Source: Peristeroidobacter soli
Lineage (GTDB): Bacteria; Pseudomonadota; Gammaproteobacteria; Steroidobacterales; Steroidobacteraceae
Direction of reading: 5' to 3'
Length of the DNA: 64,000 bases
Assembly: GCF_004138485.1 (NCBI RefSeq)
Contig: NZ_RYEV01000009.1
Span: 186,001 to 250,000, forward strand
The position numbers and the translations under genes are program-made. Of the stretch, positions 8,553-17,748 are shown one piece after another. Position 1 is the first letter of the stretch. Each line of letters begins with the position of its first letter. The notes beneath the pieces are model-generated. The model ran no database searches and was not told the DNA's origin. It saw nothing but the letters and a program-made list of their open reading frames with translations.

Positions 8553-9293
8553 ATGGACACGCACCGCCCTACCATTCAACTCGGTCGCAGTGCTGTCGCC
8601 CGGTATATCCAGCTGGCCACGCTGTTCCGGCGGCGCATCGAATCCGGCGTCTGGGCCTCCGGGTCGCAGATTCCCACCATCGATGAGCTGGTAGTCGAGT
8701 GCGGCGTGGCGCGCGCCACGGTCCGTCAGGCGCTCGGCCTGCTGGAAGAAGAAGGATTGATTGCCCGCCATCGGGCCAAGGGCACCTTTGTGCTCGAACG
8801 GCCACGAGAAGGCTTCTGGTGCGAAGTCACGACCGACTGGAACGGTCTGCTGATCTCACGCGCCGACGCCACCATCAAGGTGATTGGCGATCGTATCGTC
8901 GAGGCGCCGCCCCACGTGCCTCATCCCATCGGCGAGCTCTGCCCGTCCTACCGGCACCTGCGGCGCCAGCATTGGCGCAACAACCAGCCCTTCCTGATCG
9001 CGGATGTCTACATCGACGCCGCGCTCGCGAAGAAACTCCCCAAGGCGGCGTTCACGACTCAGACCGCCATGCGAATGGCGGCGAATCTGCCCGGGGTCGA
9101 GGTGACCGATGCGCGACAGACGCTGACAGTCGGCGGCGCCGACATGGAAACGGCCGAAGCCCTTGAAGTCGCCATCAATGCGCCGATCGCGCATGTCCAT
9201 CGATCCGTGGTGGATCAGAACAAGCGGCTCGTGCTCATCGCGAGCGGCATCTACCGCGGCGACGTCATCAAGGTGGACGTCAAGCTCAAATAA
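8553..9293 (+). CDS. GntR-family regulator, HutC/UTRA type
   Basis: About 246 residues. A winged helix-turn-helix (SQIPTIDELVVECGVARATV, RQALGLLEEEGLIARHRAKG) occupies residues 20-85 and a UTRA effector domain the rest, ending GIYRGDVIKVDVKLK. ATG at 8553 is preferred over GTG at 8538. It sits between the crotonase/GST/YciI unit and the dioxygenase-transporter unit, and CTATA-containing inverted repeats flank it. It is the best candidate for regulator of the left island; the ligand is unknown. Confidence 0.88.
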   Translation: MDTHRPTIQLGRSAVARYIQLATLFRRRIESGVWASGSQIPTIDELVVECGVARATVRQALGLLEEEGLIARHRAKGTFVLERPREGFWCEVTTDWNGLLISRADATIKVIGDRIVEAPPHVPHPIGELCPSYRHLRRQHWRNNQPFLIADVYIDAALAKKLPKAAFTTQTAMRMAANLPGVEVTDARQTLTVGGADMETAEALEVAINAPIAHVHRSVVDQNKRLVLIASGIYRGDVIKVDVKLK

Positions 9294-9331
9294 ATCCACG
9301 GCGAACGGTCGGGTGGCTTGGTTGCTTAAAA

Positions 9332-9355
9332 GGCTATAAAGGTAGATTATAGGCC
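9332..9355. promoter_or_regulatory. Inverted-repeat operator candidate GGCTATAA...TTATAGGCC
   Basis: An imperfect palindrome with 8-9 base arms in the 101-bp gap between the GntR gene and the TauD-type gene, about 40 bp before the latter's start. The left arm continues as GCTATAAAGGTAG, near the motif found at 496 and 17654. Confidence 0.5.
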
Positions 9356-9394
9356 ATAGCATCATCACAGCCCGCGTCTCGAGGTCGATTTGCA

Positions 9395-10216
9395 ATGAGC
9401 GATACCCTCCTGGTCCGTCCAATGTCTGGCCACGCCGGCGCCGAGATCGACAACGTCGATCTGAGCAAGCCGCTCTGCGTCGAGCAGAAAAACGGGATTC
9501 GCGACGCGCTCGCCCGCCACGGCGTGGTGTTCTTTCGCAAACAGTCCATCACTCCGGCGCAACACGACCGCTTCGCCCGCCTGTTCGGCGAGCCTACCGA
9601 CGTGAAGATGGTCGATACCGTCCCTGATTTTCCTCACATGTCGCTCGTGGCCAAAGCCGAAGAGCAATTGGACAACATCGGCGGCGGCTGGCACGCGGAC
9701 CAGACTTTCCACGACGTGCCGCCGTGGGGTACGGTGCTGGTCGCTCGCGAATTGCCGGCGTTCGGTGGCGACACGCTCTTTTCCAGCATGGGTGCCGCGT
9801 ACGAGGCACTGTCGGAAGGGTTGAAGAAGATGCTGGACGGGCTGCGCGCCGTGCACGATAACTCCATGATCGGAAAGTTACTGGCTTCGAAAACCGGTAA
9901 GCCTCATATCCCTCGCACGGCGGTCCATCCCGTGGTCGTTCGCAATCCGCTCACCGGTCGCAAATCGCTCTTCGTCAATCGCGCCTACACCACGCATTTC
10001 GAAGGCTGGAGCGAGCGCGACAGCGAAGCCTTGTTGAGCTACTTGTTCATCCACGGCCAGCGGCCCGAGTTTCAATGCAGATTCCGCTGGGAACCGGGCT
10101 CCATCGCGTTCTGGGACAACATCCAGGTGTGGCATTACGCGGCGAATGACTATCACGGCCAGCGACGCGTCATGCACCGTATCGCTATCAAGGGCACGCC
10201 TCTCATCGCCGCTTGA
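9395..10216 (+). CDS. TauD/TfdA-family Fe(II)/2-oxoglutarate-dependent dioxygenase
   Basis: 273 residues. The metal facial triad is visible as His100-x-Asp102 in GGGWHADQTF and a distal His in VWHYAAND near residue 250, followed by the 2-oxoglutarate-binding Arg in RRVMHRIAIKG. Such enzymes hydroxylate and often cleave ethers, sulfonates or phenoxy acids. The gene precedes the importer binding protein by 2 bp, so the imported compound or a derivative may be its substrate. A second, distant TauD-type gene lies at 16616. Confidence 0.9.
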   Translation: MSDTLLVRPMSGHAGAEIDNVDLSKPLCVEQKNGIRDALARHGVVFFRKQSITPAQHDRFARLFGEPTDVKMVDTVPDFPHMSLVAKAEEQLDNIGGGWHADQTFHDVPPWGTVLVARELPAFGGDTLFSSMGAAYEALSEGLKKMLDGLRAVHDNSMIGKLLASKTGKPHIPRTAVHPVVVRNPLTGRKSLFVNRAYTTHFEGWSERDSEALLSYLFIHGQRPEFQCRFRWEPGSIAFWDNIQVWHYAANDYHGQRRVMHRIAIKGTPLIAA

Positions 10217-10218
10217 GC

Positions 10219-11778
10219 ATGTACTCAAAATCCGAGAGCGCGCCGACCAGACGCGACATTCTGCGCGGGGCCGCTGGACTCGTTGCCGGGGCCGCGCTGA
10301 ATTGGAATCCGTTGCGAGCCAATGCGCGCGCCAACGACCGTGTGGTGGTCGCCATCAACCAGATGCCGCCCACACTGGACTACAGCCTGGCCGGCGGTGG
10401 CGTAAACGCGGTTCGGCCTTTGCTCGACAACATCATCGAAGGGCTGGTCGCACGCACGCCGACGGGCGACACGGTGCCGGCGCTTGCGGAGTGGACCGCG
10501 TCGCCCGATGCGCAAGTCATCCGCTTCAACCTTCGACGCGGCGTCCGCTTTCACAACGGCGCGCCGTTCACGAGCGCCGACGTCGAGTTCAGCCATCAGC
10601 GCCTGAGCAAACATGCGCCGTTGTATCGCAGCCGTACCCGTCATCTGCAAGAAGTGAGAGTCATCGACGAGCACACGGTCGATTTTCATTTCAAAGGGTC
10701 GGGACTGTCCTTCGTTCGTAGCGCCGTGCTGCAGATCTTTTCCAAGCGGCATCACGACGACGTTGGTGAACGACGCTTCGTCGCCGACCCGGTCGGCACG
10801 GGCCCGTATCGACTCGCACGTTACCGTCACTTCGAATATGCGGACCTCGACGCCTTCGAGGACTACTGGGGCGGCAAGCCGGAGATTCCCGGTGCGCGCC
10901 TGGTCTTCGTCCAGGAAGATATGACTCGCGTGGCGATGCTGCGCTCGGGCGAAGCGGACGTGATCATGGCGACGCCCTTCGCCATGGTGCCGATGTTACG
11001 AGAAGCCGGCTATCCCAGCGTCCAGGCCGACGTGCATCCCACGTTCAGCGTGCGTTTCCAGCTCGCGAATCGGAACACACCGTGGGCCGACCGTCGCGTG
11101 CGACTCGCCATCGCGCATGCCATCGATGCCCCGGCGATCATCCGCGGCTTGTTTGGCGACATGCCCAAACACTATGCGGGCTTTGCGCCCGGCGAGCTTG
11201 GTTACGATCCGGTGCTGATGCCTTATCCCTACGACCCCGGGCTGGCTCGCGCGCTGCTCAAGGAAGCGGGGCACGCGAACGGATTCAGCATGCCCCTCAC
11301 CTATTGGGCCAACTCGTACTACGGCATCCGCGAGACCACCGAAGCGGTGGTGCTGTATCTGAAAGCCATCAACATCAACTGCGAGGTTGCAGGCATCGAT
11401 ACCACACAGGGCCTGTCGATGAATCGTTCCCTGGCGAAAGATCCGAACGGCCGCGCCGTGACCATCGCGCCAGCCTTGCTCGCAAGCTACGCCGATCCGA
11501 TCGAAGCCATGCGCCAGGGCTACCACAGCAGCTCGGCCTATTCCTGGTACCACGACGCCGAGTTCGATTCGCTCGTGACTCGCGCAATGCAATCGACGGA
11601 CGCTACGGTCCAAGCCTCGGCGCTGCGCGAATGCGCCCGCAAGTTGCATCACGACCTGCCCATCATTCCGATCTGGAACAACGTCGTCGTGTATTCGATG
11701 CGTGCGGGGCTGAGCTTTGCGGCGACAGCCCGCGACATTCCTTCGATGCTGCTGAAGAACCTGCGCTTCAGCTCCTAG
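10219..11778 (+). CDS. Periplasmic substrate-binding protein, peptide/opine (SBP family 5) type
   Basis: 519 residues with a twin-arginine signal (TRRDILRGAAGLVAG, cleavage near ANA). Family 5 hallmarks are RFNLRRGVRFHNGAPFTSADV and VGTGPYRLARY. It delivers oligopeptide-like or bulky polar ligands to the ATPase/permease genes that follow in the opposite orientation. Tat export of an SBP is less common and hints at folding before export. ATG at 10219 is used; a TTG at 10213 is an alternative. Its TAG stop overlaps the stop of the convergent ATPase gene in a shared CTAG. Confidence 0.9.
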   Translation: MYSKSESAPTRRDILRGAAGLVAGAALNWNPLRANARANDRVVVAINQMPPTLDYSLAGGGVNAVRPLLDNIIEGLVARTPTGDTVPALAEWTASPDAQVIRFNLRRGVRFHNGAPFTSADVEFSHQRLSKHAPLYRSRTRHLQEVRVIDEHTVDFHFKGSGLSFVRSAVLQIFSKRHHDDVGERRFVADPVGTGPYRLARYRHFEYADLDAFEDYWGGKPEIPGARLVFVQEDMTRVAMLRSGEADVIMATPFAMVPMLREAGYPSVQADVHPTFSVRFQLANRNTPWADRRVRLAIAHAIDAPAIIRGLFGDMPKHYAGFAPGELGYDPVLMPYPYDPGLARALLKEAGHANGFSMPLTYWANSYYGIRETTEAVVLYLKAININCEVAGIDTTQGLSMNRSLAKDPNGRAVTIAPALLASYADPIEAMRQGYHSSSAYSWYHDAEFDSLVTRAMQSTDATVQASALRECARKLHHDLPIIPIWNNVVVYSMRAGLSFAATARDIPSMLLKNLRFSS

Positions 11779-12758
11779 CTGACCGCGGCTGGCGTTGCAA
11801 AGTGACAGGCCGCGCGGCTCACACCGGTGTCGACTGACGCCGGCACCTGTTCCGCACAGATGGCTTGCGCGTGCGGACAGCGCGTACGAAAGACACAACC
11901 CGACGGCGGATTGATCGGAGACGGCAACGGGCCCAGCAGCTTGATGCGCTCCGGCCGACGATCGGGATGCGCCGGTAGTACTGACGAGAACAGCGCCTTC
12001 GTGTAGGGATGCTGCGGCGAGCGGCGCACCGCCTTCATGGAGCCCGCCTCCACCACCCTACCGAGATACATCACGACCACATCCGTGCACATGTGCGAGA
12101 CGATATCCAGATCGTGTGAGATGAGCAGATAGCTCAATCCATAGCGCTCCTGCAGATCCTGTAGCAGGTTGAGGATCTGCGCGCGAATGGAAACATCGAG
12201 CGCCGACACCGGCTCGTCCAGGATCACCAGCCTCGGCCGCAGGGCAATCCCGCGCGCAATAGCGATACGCTGCCGCTGACCTCCGCTGAACTCGTGCGGA
12301 TACAAATTCGCCGCGTCCTCGCGCAGCCCGACGACCCGCAGCAACTCCGCCACGCGCTCGGAGATCTGCTCCTTCGTCAGTTCGCCAGCGGCAATCAGCG
12401 GTTCCGCAATCGCATCGCCGATTCGCCGACGAGGACTCAAGGAACTATACGGGTCTTGGAAAACCGCCTGGACGTTGCGCCGATACGCGCGCAGCTGGGG
12501 ACCGGTCGCGCGCTGCACCTCCGTCCCGTCGAAACGAATCGCACCGTCGCTTACGTCTTCGAGCCGCAATAACAACTTTGCAGTCGTCGACTTTCCGCAG
12601 CCCGACTCACCGATCAATCCGAGGGTGCCGCCGCTGGGAACCTGGAAGCTCACATCTTCCACGGCATGCACGACAGACCCAGGGCCGCGGCGAAACATGC
12701 CGCCAGGCAGCGGATAATGTTTCTTGAGCCGTACCACATCGAGCAATGGAGCCGTCAT
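11775..12758 (-). CDS. ABC importer ATPase, DppF/OppF type
   Basis: 327 residues with Walker A GESGCGKSTT, signature FSGGQRQRIAIAR, Walker B LVILDEPVSALD and the C-terminal Opp/Dpp extension with PTINPPSGC-like region (SPINPPSGCVFRTRCPHAQ) holding conserved cysteines. It is the last gene of a minus-strand set, overlapping the DppD-type ATPase by 4 bp. With the family 5 SBP at 10219 it makes a complete importer. Confidence 0.93.
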   Translation of the reverse strand: MTAPLLDVVRLKKHYPLPGGMFRRGPGSVVHAVEDVSFQVPSGGTLGLIGESGCGKSTTAKLLLRLEDVSDGAIRFDGTEVQRATGPQLRAYRRNVQAVFQDPYSSLSPRRRIGDAIAEPLIAAGELTKEQISERVAELLRVVGLREDAANLYPHEFSGGQRQRIAIARGIALRPRLVILDEPVSALDVSIRAQILNLLQDLQERYGLSYLLISHDLDIVSHMCTDVVVMYLGRVVEAGSMKAVRRSPQHPYTKALFSSVLPAHPDRRPERIKLLGPLPSPINPPSGCVFRTRCPHAQAICAEQVPASVDTGVSRAACHFATPAAVS

Positions 12759-13792
12759 ACTTCCCCCGCGCGCCAGCAGCTAGCAACGTGACCATCACCC
12801 ATCTCGCGCAGTGGCGGCGGCAACTCGTGACATTTCGGCCGAACATTCGGACATCGCGGCGCGAAGGCGCAACCTTGTGGCAGACGTGCGAGATCGGGCG
12901 GCTGTCCCTCGATGGTTCGCAGCCGACCCTGGCGGTCTTCCTGCGCCTGCGGAATCGCAGCCAGCAATGCTTGTGTATAGGGGTGGCGCGGATGATCGAA
13001 GATCTCACGCACCGGGCCGCGTTCCACCACCGAGCCCGCGTACATCACGAGCACGTCATCGCATAACCTCGCAGTCACACCGAAGTCGTGCGTGACGACG
13101 ATCAACGCGAGCTGATAGGTATCGCGCAGTCGCGCCAGCAGATCGAGGAACTGAGCTTGCGCGGTCGGATCGAGCGCCGTCGTAGGCTCATCGGCGATCA
13201 ACAGCGCCGGGTTGCACGCGATGGCGATGGCGCCCACCACTCGCTGCAACATGCCGCCACTCATCTGATGCGGGTACTGACCGAGGCGTGTTTCCGGAGA
13301 AGGAATACTGACCGCCTGGAGCAGACTGACCTGGCGCTCTCGCAAAGCCGCGCCAGACAGTTTCAGATGCCGCTCGAGCGGTTCGGCGAGCTGATCGCCG
13401 ATCGTGAACAACGGATCGAGCGCAACCATCGGGTCCTGAAAGATCATCGAGATCTTTGCGCCGCGCAGCTCACGCATTTCCTTTTCGGACTTCGCCAGCA
13501 GATTCTCGCCGGCAAACTGAACCTGGCCGCCGGCGACACGCGCCGAGCCGGGCAAGAGCCCCATCAGTGCGAGCGCAGTCGTCGACTTGCCGCAGCCCGA
13601 CTCACCGACGATGCCGAGGGTTCTGCCCCGATGCAGCGGAAAGCTCACGCCATTGACGACATTCAACAGGCGCGCGCCATCCCGGCTGCGCAGCTGAATG
13701 CGCAGATCTCGAACCTCGACCAGCGGCTCGCTCGGCGTGGGCTCGGGCATCAGCGGTAGTACCTTCGCGGCCATTGCATCGGCTTTACTCAT
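12755..13792 (-). CDS. ABC importer ATPase, DppD/OppD type
   Basis: 345 residues with GESGCGKSTTAL (Walker A), MSGGMLQRVVGAIA (signature) and LLIADEPTTALD (Walker B), plus the C-terminal cysteine motif GCAFAPRCPNVRPKC. Overlaps the permease gene upstream by 8 bp and the partner ATPase downstream by 4 bp, so the set is translationally coupled. Confidence 0.93.
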   Translation of the reverse strand: MSKADAMAAKVLPLMPEPTPSEPLVEVRDLRIQLRSRDGARLLNVVNGVSFPLHRGRTLGIVGESGCGKSTTALALMGLLPGSARVAGGQVQFAGENLLAKSEKEMRELRGAKISMIFQDPMVALDPLFTIGDQLAEPLERHLKLSGAALRERQVSLLQAVSIPSPETRLGQYPHQMSGGMLQRVVGAIAIACNPALLIADEPTTALDPTAQAQFLDLLARLRDTYQLALIVVTHDFGVTARLCDDVLVMYAGSVVERGPVREIFDHPRHPYTQALLAAIPQAQEDRQGRLRTIEGQPPDLARLPQGCAFAPRCPNVRPKCHELPPPLREMGDGHVASCWRAGEV

Positions 13793-14702
13793 AGCGGATT
13801 CGAGGATCGACCAGACCGAACAGCAGATCGACGAGCAGGTTCGCGCCGACGGTGAAGAAGGACACCAGCAACGCCCCCGCCTGAATGACCGCGAAGTCGC
13901 GTGCGTTCAAGGCTTCGACCATCAAGCGGCCGACGCCCGGCCAGTTGAACACGGTCTCGACGATGACCGCGCCACCGATGAGATAGGACAGTTGCAGCCC
14001 CAACACCGCGATGACGGGAATGGACGCGTTGCGCAGCGCATGCTTCCAGACGATGAGCGACTTGGACATGCCTTTGCTGCGGAGAAAACGAATGTAGTCG
14101 GCGCTCATCGTCTCGAGCATCGCCGAGCGCGTGAGTCGCAGGACGACGGCGACGGAGCTCAAAGCGAGCGCCATCGTCGGCAGCACCATGTGCGCCAGGC
14201 TCATCCGGCCGCTCGAGGGTAGCCACTGCAATTCCACGGAGAACAACAGAATGAGCATCATGCCGAGCCAGAAGCTCGGCGCCGCTTGACCTACGACGAC
14301 TACGCCGCGCAGGCCACTGTCTATCCAGGTGTCCCGCTTCAGCGCGGTGACCACGCCTAGCAACACGCCGACGATCGTCGAGAGCACAAAGGCTGACAAC
14401 CCCAGCTGCAGCGTCGCGGGCAACACACTCAGCACCAGCGACAGTGCCGGCTGTTGATAACGAATCGACGTGCCGAAGTCGCCCTGCGCGACATGCTCGA
14501 CGAACACGACGTACTGCATCCAGATGGGTTTATCGAGCCCGAGCTCGCTACGGATCTGCGCAAGCTCCTCGGGCGTGGCGTCTTCCGGTGCGAGCTGTAA
14601 CGTCGGGTCGCCGGACAACCGTGCGACGACGAATACGATCACGGAGATACCGACGATCGTGACCAGGGCTCGCCCGAGCCGTCGAAAGAAATAAAACAGC
14701 AT
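13785..14702 (-). CDS. ABC importer permease, DppB type
   Basis: 305 residues with about six transmembrane segments. The N-terminus is typical (FYFFRRLGRALVTIVGISV, then RLSGDPTLQLAP) and the EAA-like loop reads SADYIRFLRSKGMSKSLIVW. Pairs with the DppC-type permease 15 bp upstream. Substrate not deducible. Confidence 0.92.
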   Translation of the reverse strand: MLFYFFRRLGRALVTIVGISVIVFVVARLSGDPTLQLAPEDATPEELAQIRSELGLDKPIWMQYVVFVEHVAQGDFGTSIRYQQPALSLVLSVLPATLQLGLSAFVLSTIVGVLLGVVTALKRDTWIDSGLRGVVVVGQAAPSFWLGMMLILLFSVELQWLPSSGRMSLAHMVLPTMALALSSVAVVLRLTRSAMLETMSADYIRFLRSKGMSKSLIVWKHALRNASIPVIAVLGLQLSYLIGGAVIVETVFNWPGVGRLMVEALNARDFAVIQAGALLVSFFTVGANLLVDLLFGLVDPRIRYE

Positions 14703-14717
14703 CGCGCCTCCTGACGC

Positions 14718-15611
14718 TCAGAGCAAGCTGGCCCTGGCATCCAGCGCATCGCGCAGCCAGTCGCCGAGCAGGTTGGAGCCGAGACAGGTCAACGTGATCG
14801 CAAGTCCGGGGAATGCGGGAATCCACCAGGCCGTGGCCAGGAACGTGCGCCCTTGCGACACCATCAATCCCCATGCGCTGTCTGGAGGTTGCACACCGAG
14901 CCCGAGAAAGCTGATGCCCGCCTCGGTAACGATGGCACGCCCGAGTTGAATGGTGATCAGCACGATACAGGTGCCGAGCAGATTGGGAAGGATGTGCCGG
15001 GTGATGATCCAGTAGTCGCTGCAGTTGGCCACACGTGCCAGCGACACATAGCCGCGTTCGCGAAGAGTGAGTGTTTGTCCGCGGATCACCCGGGCGAAGC
15101 TCGCCCAGAACAACACGACGATGCTGATGACGATGGTGGCGAGGCCGGCTCCGATCGCACCGCCGAGCAGGATGATGAGCAGCGTCGCCGGAATCGACAT
15201 CTTGACGTCCGCCAGCTGCATCAGCAGCGCGTCGACCCTGCCGCCATAGAATCCGGCGACCAATCCAATCGTCACCCCGATCAGCGCGGACCCGAGCGTG
15301 CCCACGACCGCAACGATGAGAGTGACCCGCGCGCCGTCGATGAGCGTGCTGAACAGATCTCGCCCGAAACTATCGGTCCCGAGAAGGTGGCTCCAATCGC
15401 CGCCATCGAGCCACGCAGGCGGCTGCTTGGTGTTCGCCAGATCGATGAGTGCTGGATCGTGCGGCCAGATCCAGGGGCCGAATACACCGAAAATCAGGAC
15501 CGGCGCGATCATGAGAATGGCCAACCAGGGAAGGCGCTGCAGCCCGGACGCCCACTTGACCACTCGCGGCCACGCAGCGCCGCGGTTCGGCAGCGCAATT
15601 TCGCCAGTCAT
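14718..15611 (-). CDS. ABC importer permease, DppC type
   Basis: 297 residues. The N-terminal cytoplasmic and periplasmic region carries HLLGTDSFGRDLFSTLIDGA, the DppC hallmark, followed by five or six membrane helices and an EAA loop (RERGYVSLARVANCSDYWII). Its start overlaps the stop of the 2-hydroxyacid dehydrogenase gene by 4 bp, linking import with oxidation of a hydroxy acid. Confidence 0.92.
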   Translation of the reverse strand: MTGEIALPNRGAAWPRVVKWASGLQRLPWLAILMIAPVLIFGVFGPWIWPHDPALIDLANTKQPPAWLDGGDWSHLLGTDSFGRDLFSTLIDGARVTLIVAVVGTLGSALIGVTIGLVAGFYGGRVDALLMQLADVKMSIPATLLIILLGGAIGAGLATIVISIVVLFWASFARVIRGQTLTLRERGYVSLARVANCSDYWIITRHILPNLLGTCIVLITIQLGRAIVTEAGISFLGLGVQPPDSAWGLMVSQGRTFLATAWWIPAFPGLAITLTCLGSNLLGDWLRDALDARASLL

Positions 15612-16597
15612 TCTCGGCTTGCTCCGGAGCTCGTCGGAAAGGTGAGGACATTCTCCAGAGCCTTGCCCGCCACGAAGCGCTGAAGATTGCGCTCTACAGT
15701 ATCGGCCAGGCGTTGCGGTGACAACGTGCTACCGCCGCCACCACAGTGGGGCGAGATGATCAGGTTCGGCGCGTCCCAGAGCGGATCGTCCGCCGGCAGA
15801 GGTTCCGGATCGGTGACATCGACTGCGGCCCCGGCGATGCCGCCCGAGCTCAAGGAAGCCGCGAGTGCTCTTTGATCGATGAGCCCGCCCCGGCCCACGT
15901 TGACGAGGTAGGCCGAGCGACGCATCGCCGCCAGCGCCGACTCGTTCACGATGTGACGCGACTCGTCCGTCAACGGCAAGGCCAGCATCACCGCATCCGA
16001 TTTGGCCAGCGCCGCGTGCAACTGCTTCGTGCTGAAGGACTCGTCCGCCAATTCATGCGACGAGCCCGACCGCGTCACGCTCAACACGCGAATCTGAAAT
16101 CCCTTCAAGCGCTTTGCAATCTCGACGCCGATGTGACCGAAGCCCAGCACGGTCGCCGTCTGGCCGTACAAAGACTTGTATCGCTGCCGGAAATCTCCGC
16201 CCCAGGTGTGCCGCCCTTTATAAGCAACGAAGTCCGGGACCGCGTGCGCGATGGAGAGCAGTAGAGCCACGGCGTGCTCGGCAACCACGGGCGCGTTGTG
16301 CCCTCCGCTGCCGGTAACGGTGACGCCGGCGCGAATCCCGTGGGTCGCCAGCCCATCGTTGCCGGCCGCCACGGTCTGGAACCATCGCAGCGACGTGCCT
16401 CGCTCCTGGATCGTCGCCGCGACTTCCGCTGTGTATTTGGACGCTCCTCCGGAGATCATGCCTTCGGCGCCATCGAGCACCGGCCCGAGCTCCCTCGGAT
16501 CGTCGATCACGATCAGCTCGACGCCCGAGGCCCCGCCGATCCGGTCGAGAATCGCTTTCTTGTACATCGGCACAGGAACCCAGACCACGATTCGCAT
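15608..16597 (-). CDS. D-isomer-specific 2-hydroxyacid dehydrogenase
   Basis: 329 residues. The NAD-binding domain includes VLGFGHIGVEIAKRLKGF, the active-site Arg region NVGRGGLIDQRAL and the catalytic His in SPHCGG. It reduces or oxidises a 2-oxo/2-hydroxy acid pair. One of three such genes in the island (also 24593 and 25619). Overlaps the permease gene and follows the TauD-type gene by 18 bp in one minus-strand operon. Confidence 0.88.
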   Translation of the reverse strand: MRIVVWVPVPMYKKAILDRIGGASGVELIVIDDPRELGPVLDGAEGMISGGASKYTAEVAATIQERGTSLRWFQTVAAGNDGLATHGIRAGVTVTGSGGHNAPVVAEHAVALLLSIAHAVPDFVAYKGRHTWGGDFRQRYKSLYGQTATVLGFGHIGVEIAKRLKGFQIRVLSVTRSGSSHELADESFSTKQLHAALAKSDAVMLALPLTDESRHIVNESALAAMRRSAYLVNVGRGGLIDQRALAASLSSGGIAGAAVDVTDPEPLPADDPLWDAPNLIISPHCGGGGSTLSPQRLADTVERNLQRFVAGKALENVLTFPTSSGASRE

Positions 16598-16615
16598 CGA
16601 TTCGCTCCTGTTCGC

Positions 16616-17614
16616 TCAGCCCGCCGCGGCCGCCGGCTGATTGTAGATCCACTCGAACGAGCGGCCTCGCAGCGTCAAACCCGGCGTCACCGGCCGACCA
16701 TTCGCCACATCGAGCCAGAGTCGCAGCAGCAGCCGCTTGCGCTCCGCGGAGTTCTTGAACGCGCGGCGGGAATGCAAATGGGTGTAGTTGTTCCAGAGAA
16801 AAATGTCGCCCGGCTCGAGCAGGAATTCGGCCCGCACCTCCGGGCTGGTCGCGACGGCGTCGAAATACTTCAGCGCCTCATCCAGCTCGGCGGGAAAAGG
16901 AATCTTGCGCAGCTCCGCGGCGCGCCGCATGTACGAGGCCGCATAGTTACAGCTGACGACGCCGTCGACATTGCAGAACACCGGTACTTTGTCCGGCGTC
17001 GTGGGGCGTTCGGTGAATTGCAGCTCCTGCAACGTGAAGTAGAACCCTTCATATAAGGGCTCCAGCAACTCCGGCCGCGTACGCAGGATTTCATTGTGAA
17101 TCGTCAGCGCGCTGGCGAGGCTGCTCTCGCCACCGGACTCCGCGCGCTGGACGCACATGAGGCCGATGAGCTCGAAGGCGTCCGTGTGCATGCCGAGAGC
17201 CGCCGAGCTGCGATAACCACGGTCGGTGGGATTCTCCTCCTCTTCTTGCACGTAGCCGAGCAAGTCGCCCTTGCGGCTCTGGGGAAGCCCGCGCCCCAGA
17301 TACGTGCCGAGTCCCCAATAGATGCGCTCGAAATCCTCGTCACTATATCGATCGCGCGTGAGGCCCGTCAGGATGACCACCCCGCAGCCGTGCATGATGA
17401 TCTCGCGCACTTCGTCCATCAGCGCGTTGATCGCCGGATCCTCGAACTGAGCCCTCGTAACACGAAGGGGCGCCGTGTCCCGCGTGGCCGCCAGCAATCG
17501 ATCCAGCGCGGCGAGCTGCTCCGGCGAAAGCGGGTGAGAAAACGTGGACTTGTTCGCGGTCGCGGGCGTCCATGCATTCGGGTGGTCGATGATCTGGCGG
17601 TGAATACTGGTCAT
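16616..17614 (-). CDS. TauD-like Fe(II)/2-oxoglutarate oxygenase
   Basis: 332 residues, longer than TfdA enzymes. His143-x-Asp145 in LGMHTDAFEL and a distal His in YTHLHSRRAF form the metal site, and the Arg-rich segment RKRLLLRLWLD binds 2-oxoglutarate. It resembles the TauD/clavaminate-synthase-like group rather than the enzyme at 9395. First gene of the minus-strand importer operon, divergent from the TonB receptor at 17749 with candidate operators between. Confidence 0.85.
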   Translation of the reverse strand: MTSIHRQIIDHPNAWTPATANKSTFSHPLSPEQLAALDRLLAATRDTAPLRVTRAQFEDPAINALMDEVREIIMHGCGVVILTGLTRDRYSDEDFERIYWGLGTYLGRGLPQSRKGDLLGYVQEEEENPTDRGYRSSAALGMHTDAFELIGLMCVQRAESGGESSLASALTIHNEILRTRPELLEPLYEGFYFTLQELQFTERPTTPDKVPVFCNVDGVVSCNYAASYMRRAAELRKIPFPAELDEALKYFDAVATSPEVRAEFLLEPGDIFLWNNYTHLHSRRAFKNSAERKRLLLRLWLDVANGRPVTPGLTLRGRSFEWIYNQPAAAAG

Positions 17615-17653
17615 GTCGGTTCAATCCCCTTGGCTGCGGCGTCCGACTATAAT

Positions 17654-17691
17654 GCTATAAAACTAGCCTTTCAACTTTAGCAGTGCTATAG
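17654..17691. promoter_or_regulatory. Candidate operators in the divergent TauD/TonB-receptor promoter
   Basis: GCTATAAAACTAGC at 17654-17667 differs by one base from the site at 496. A second GCTATAG occurs at 17685-17691. The pair lies between divergent starts at 17614 and 17749 and could coordinate uptake and transport genes. Confidence 0.5.
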
Positions 17692-17748
17692 ATTGTCGAA
17701 ATGGCGTCGAAAGCCAAGCACTACACCAGCCAGACTAGGGGATGAAGC

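Noticed and set aside
11775-11778. Two convergent genes sharing a CTAG stop
   Set aside because: Both stops fall in the palindrome, which is neat but expected by chance for tightly packed convergent genes; no regulatory meaning inferred.
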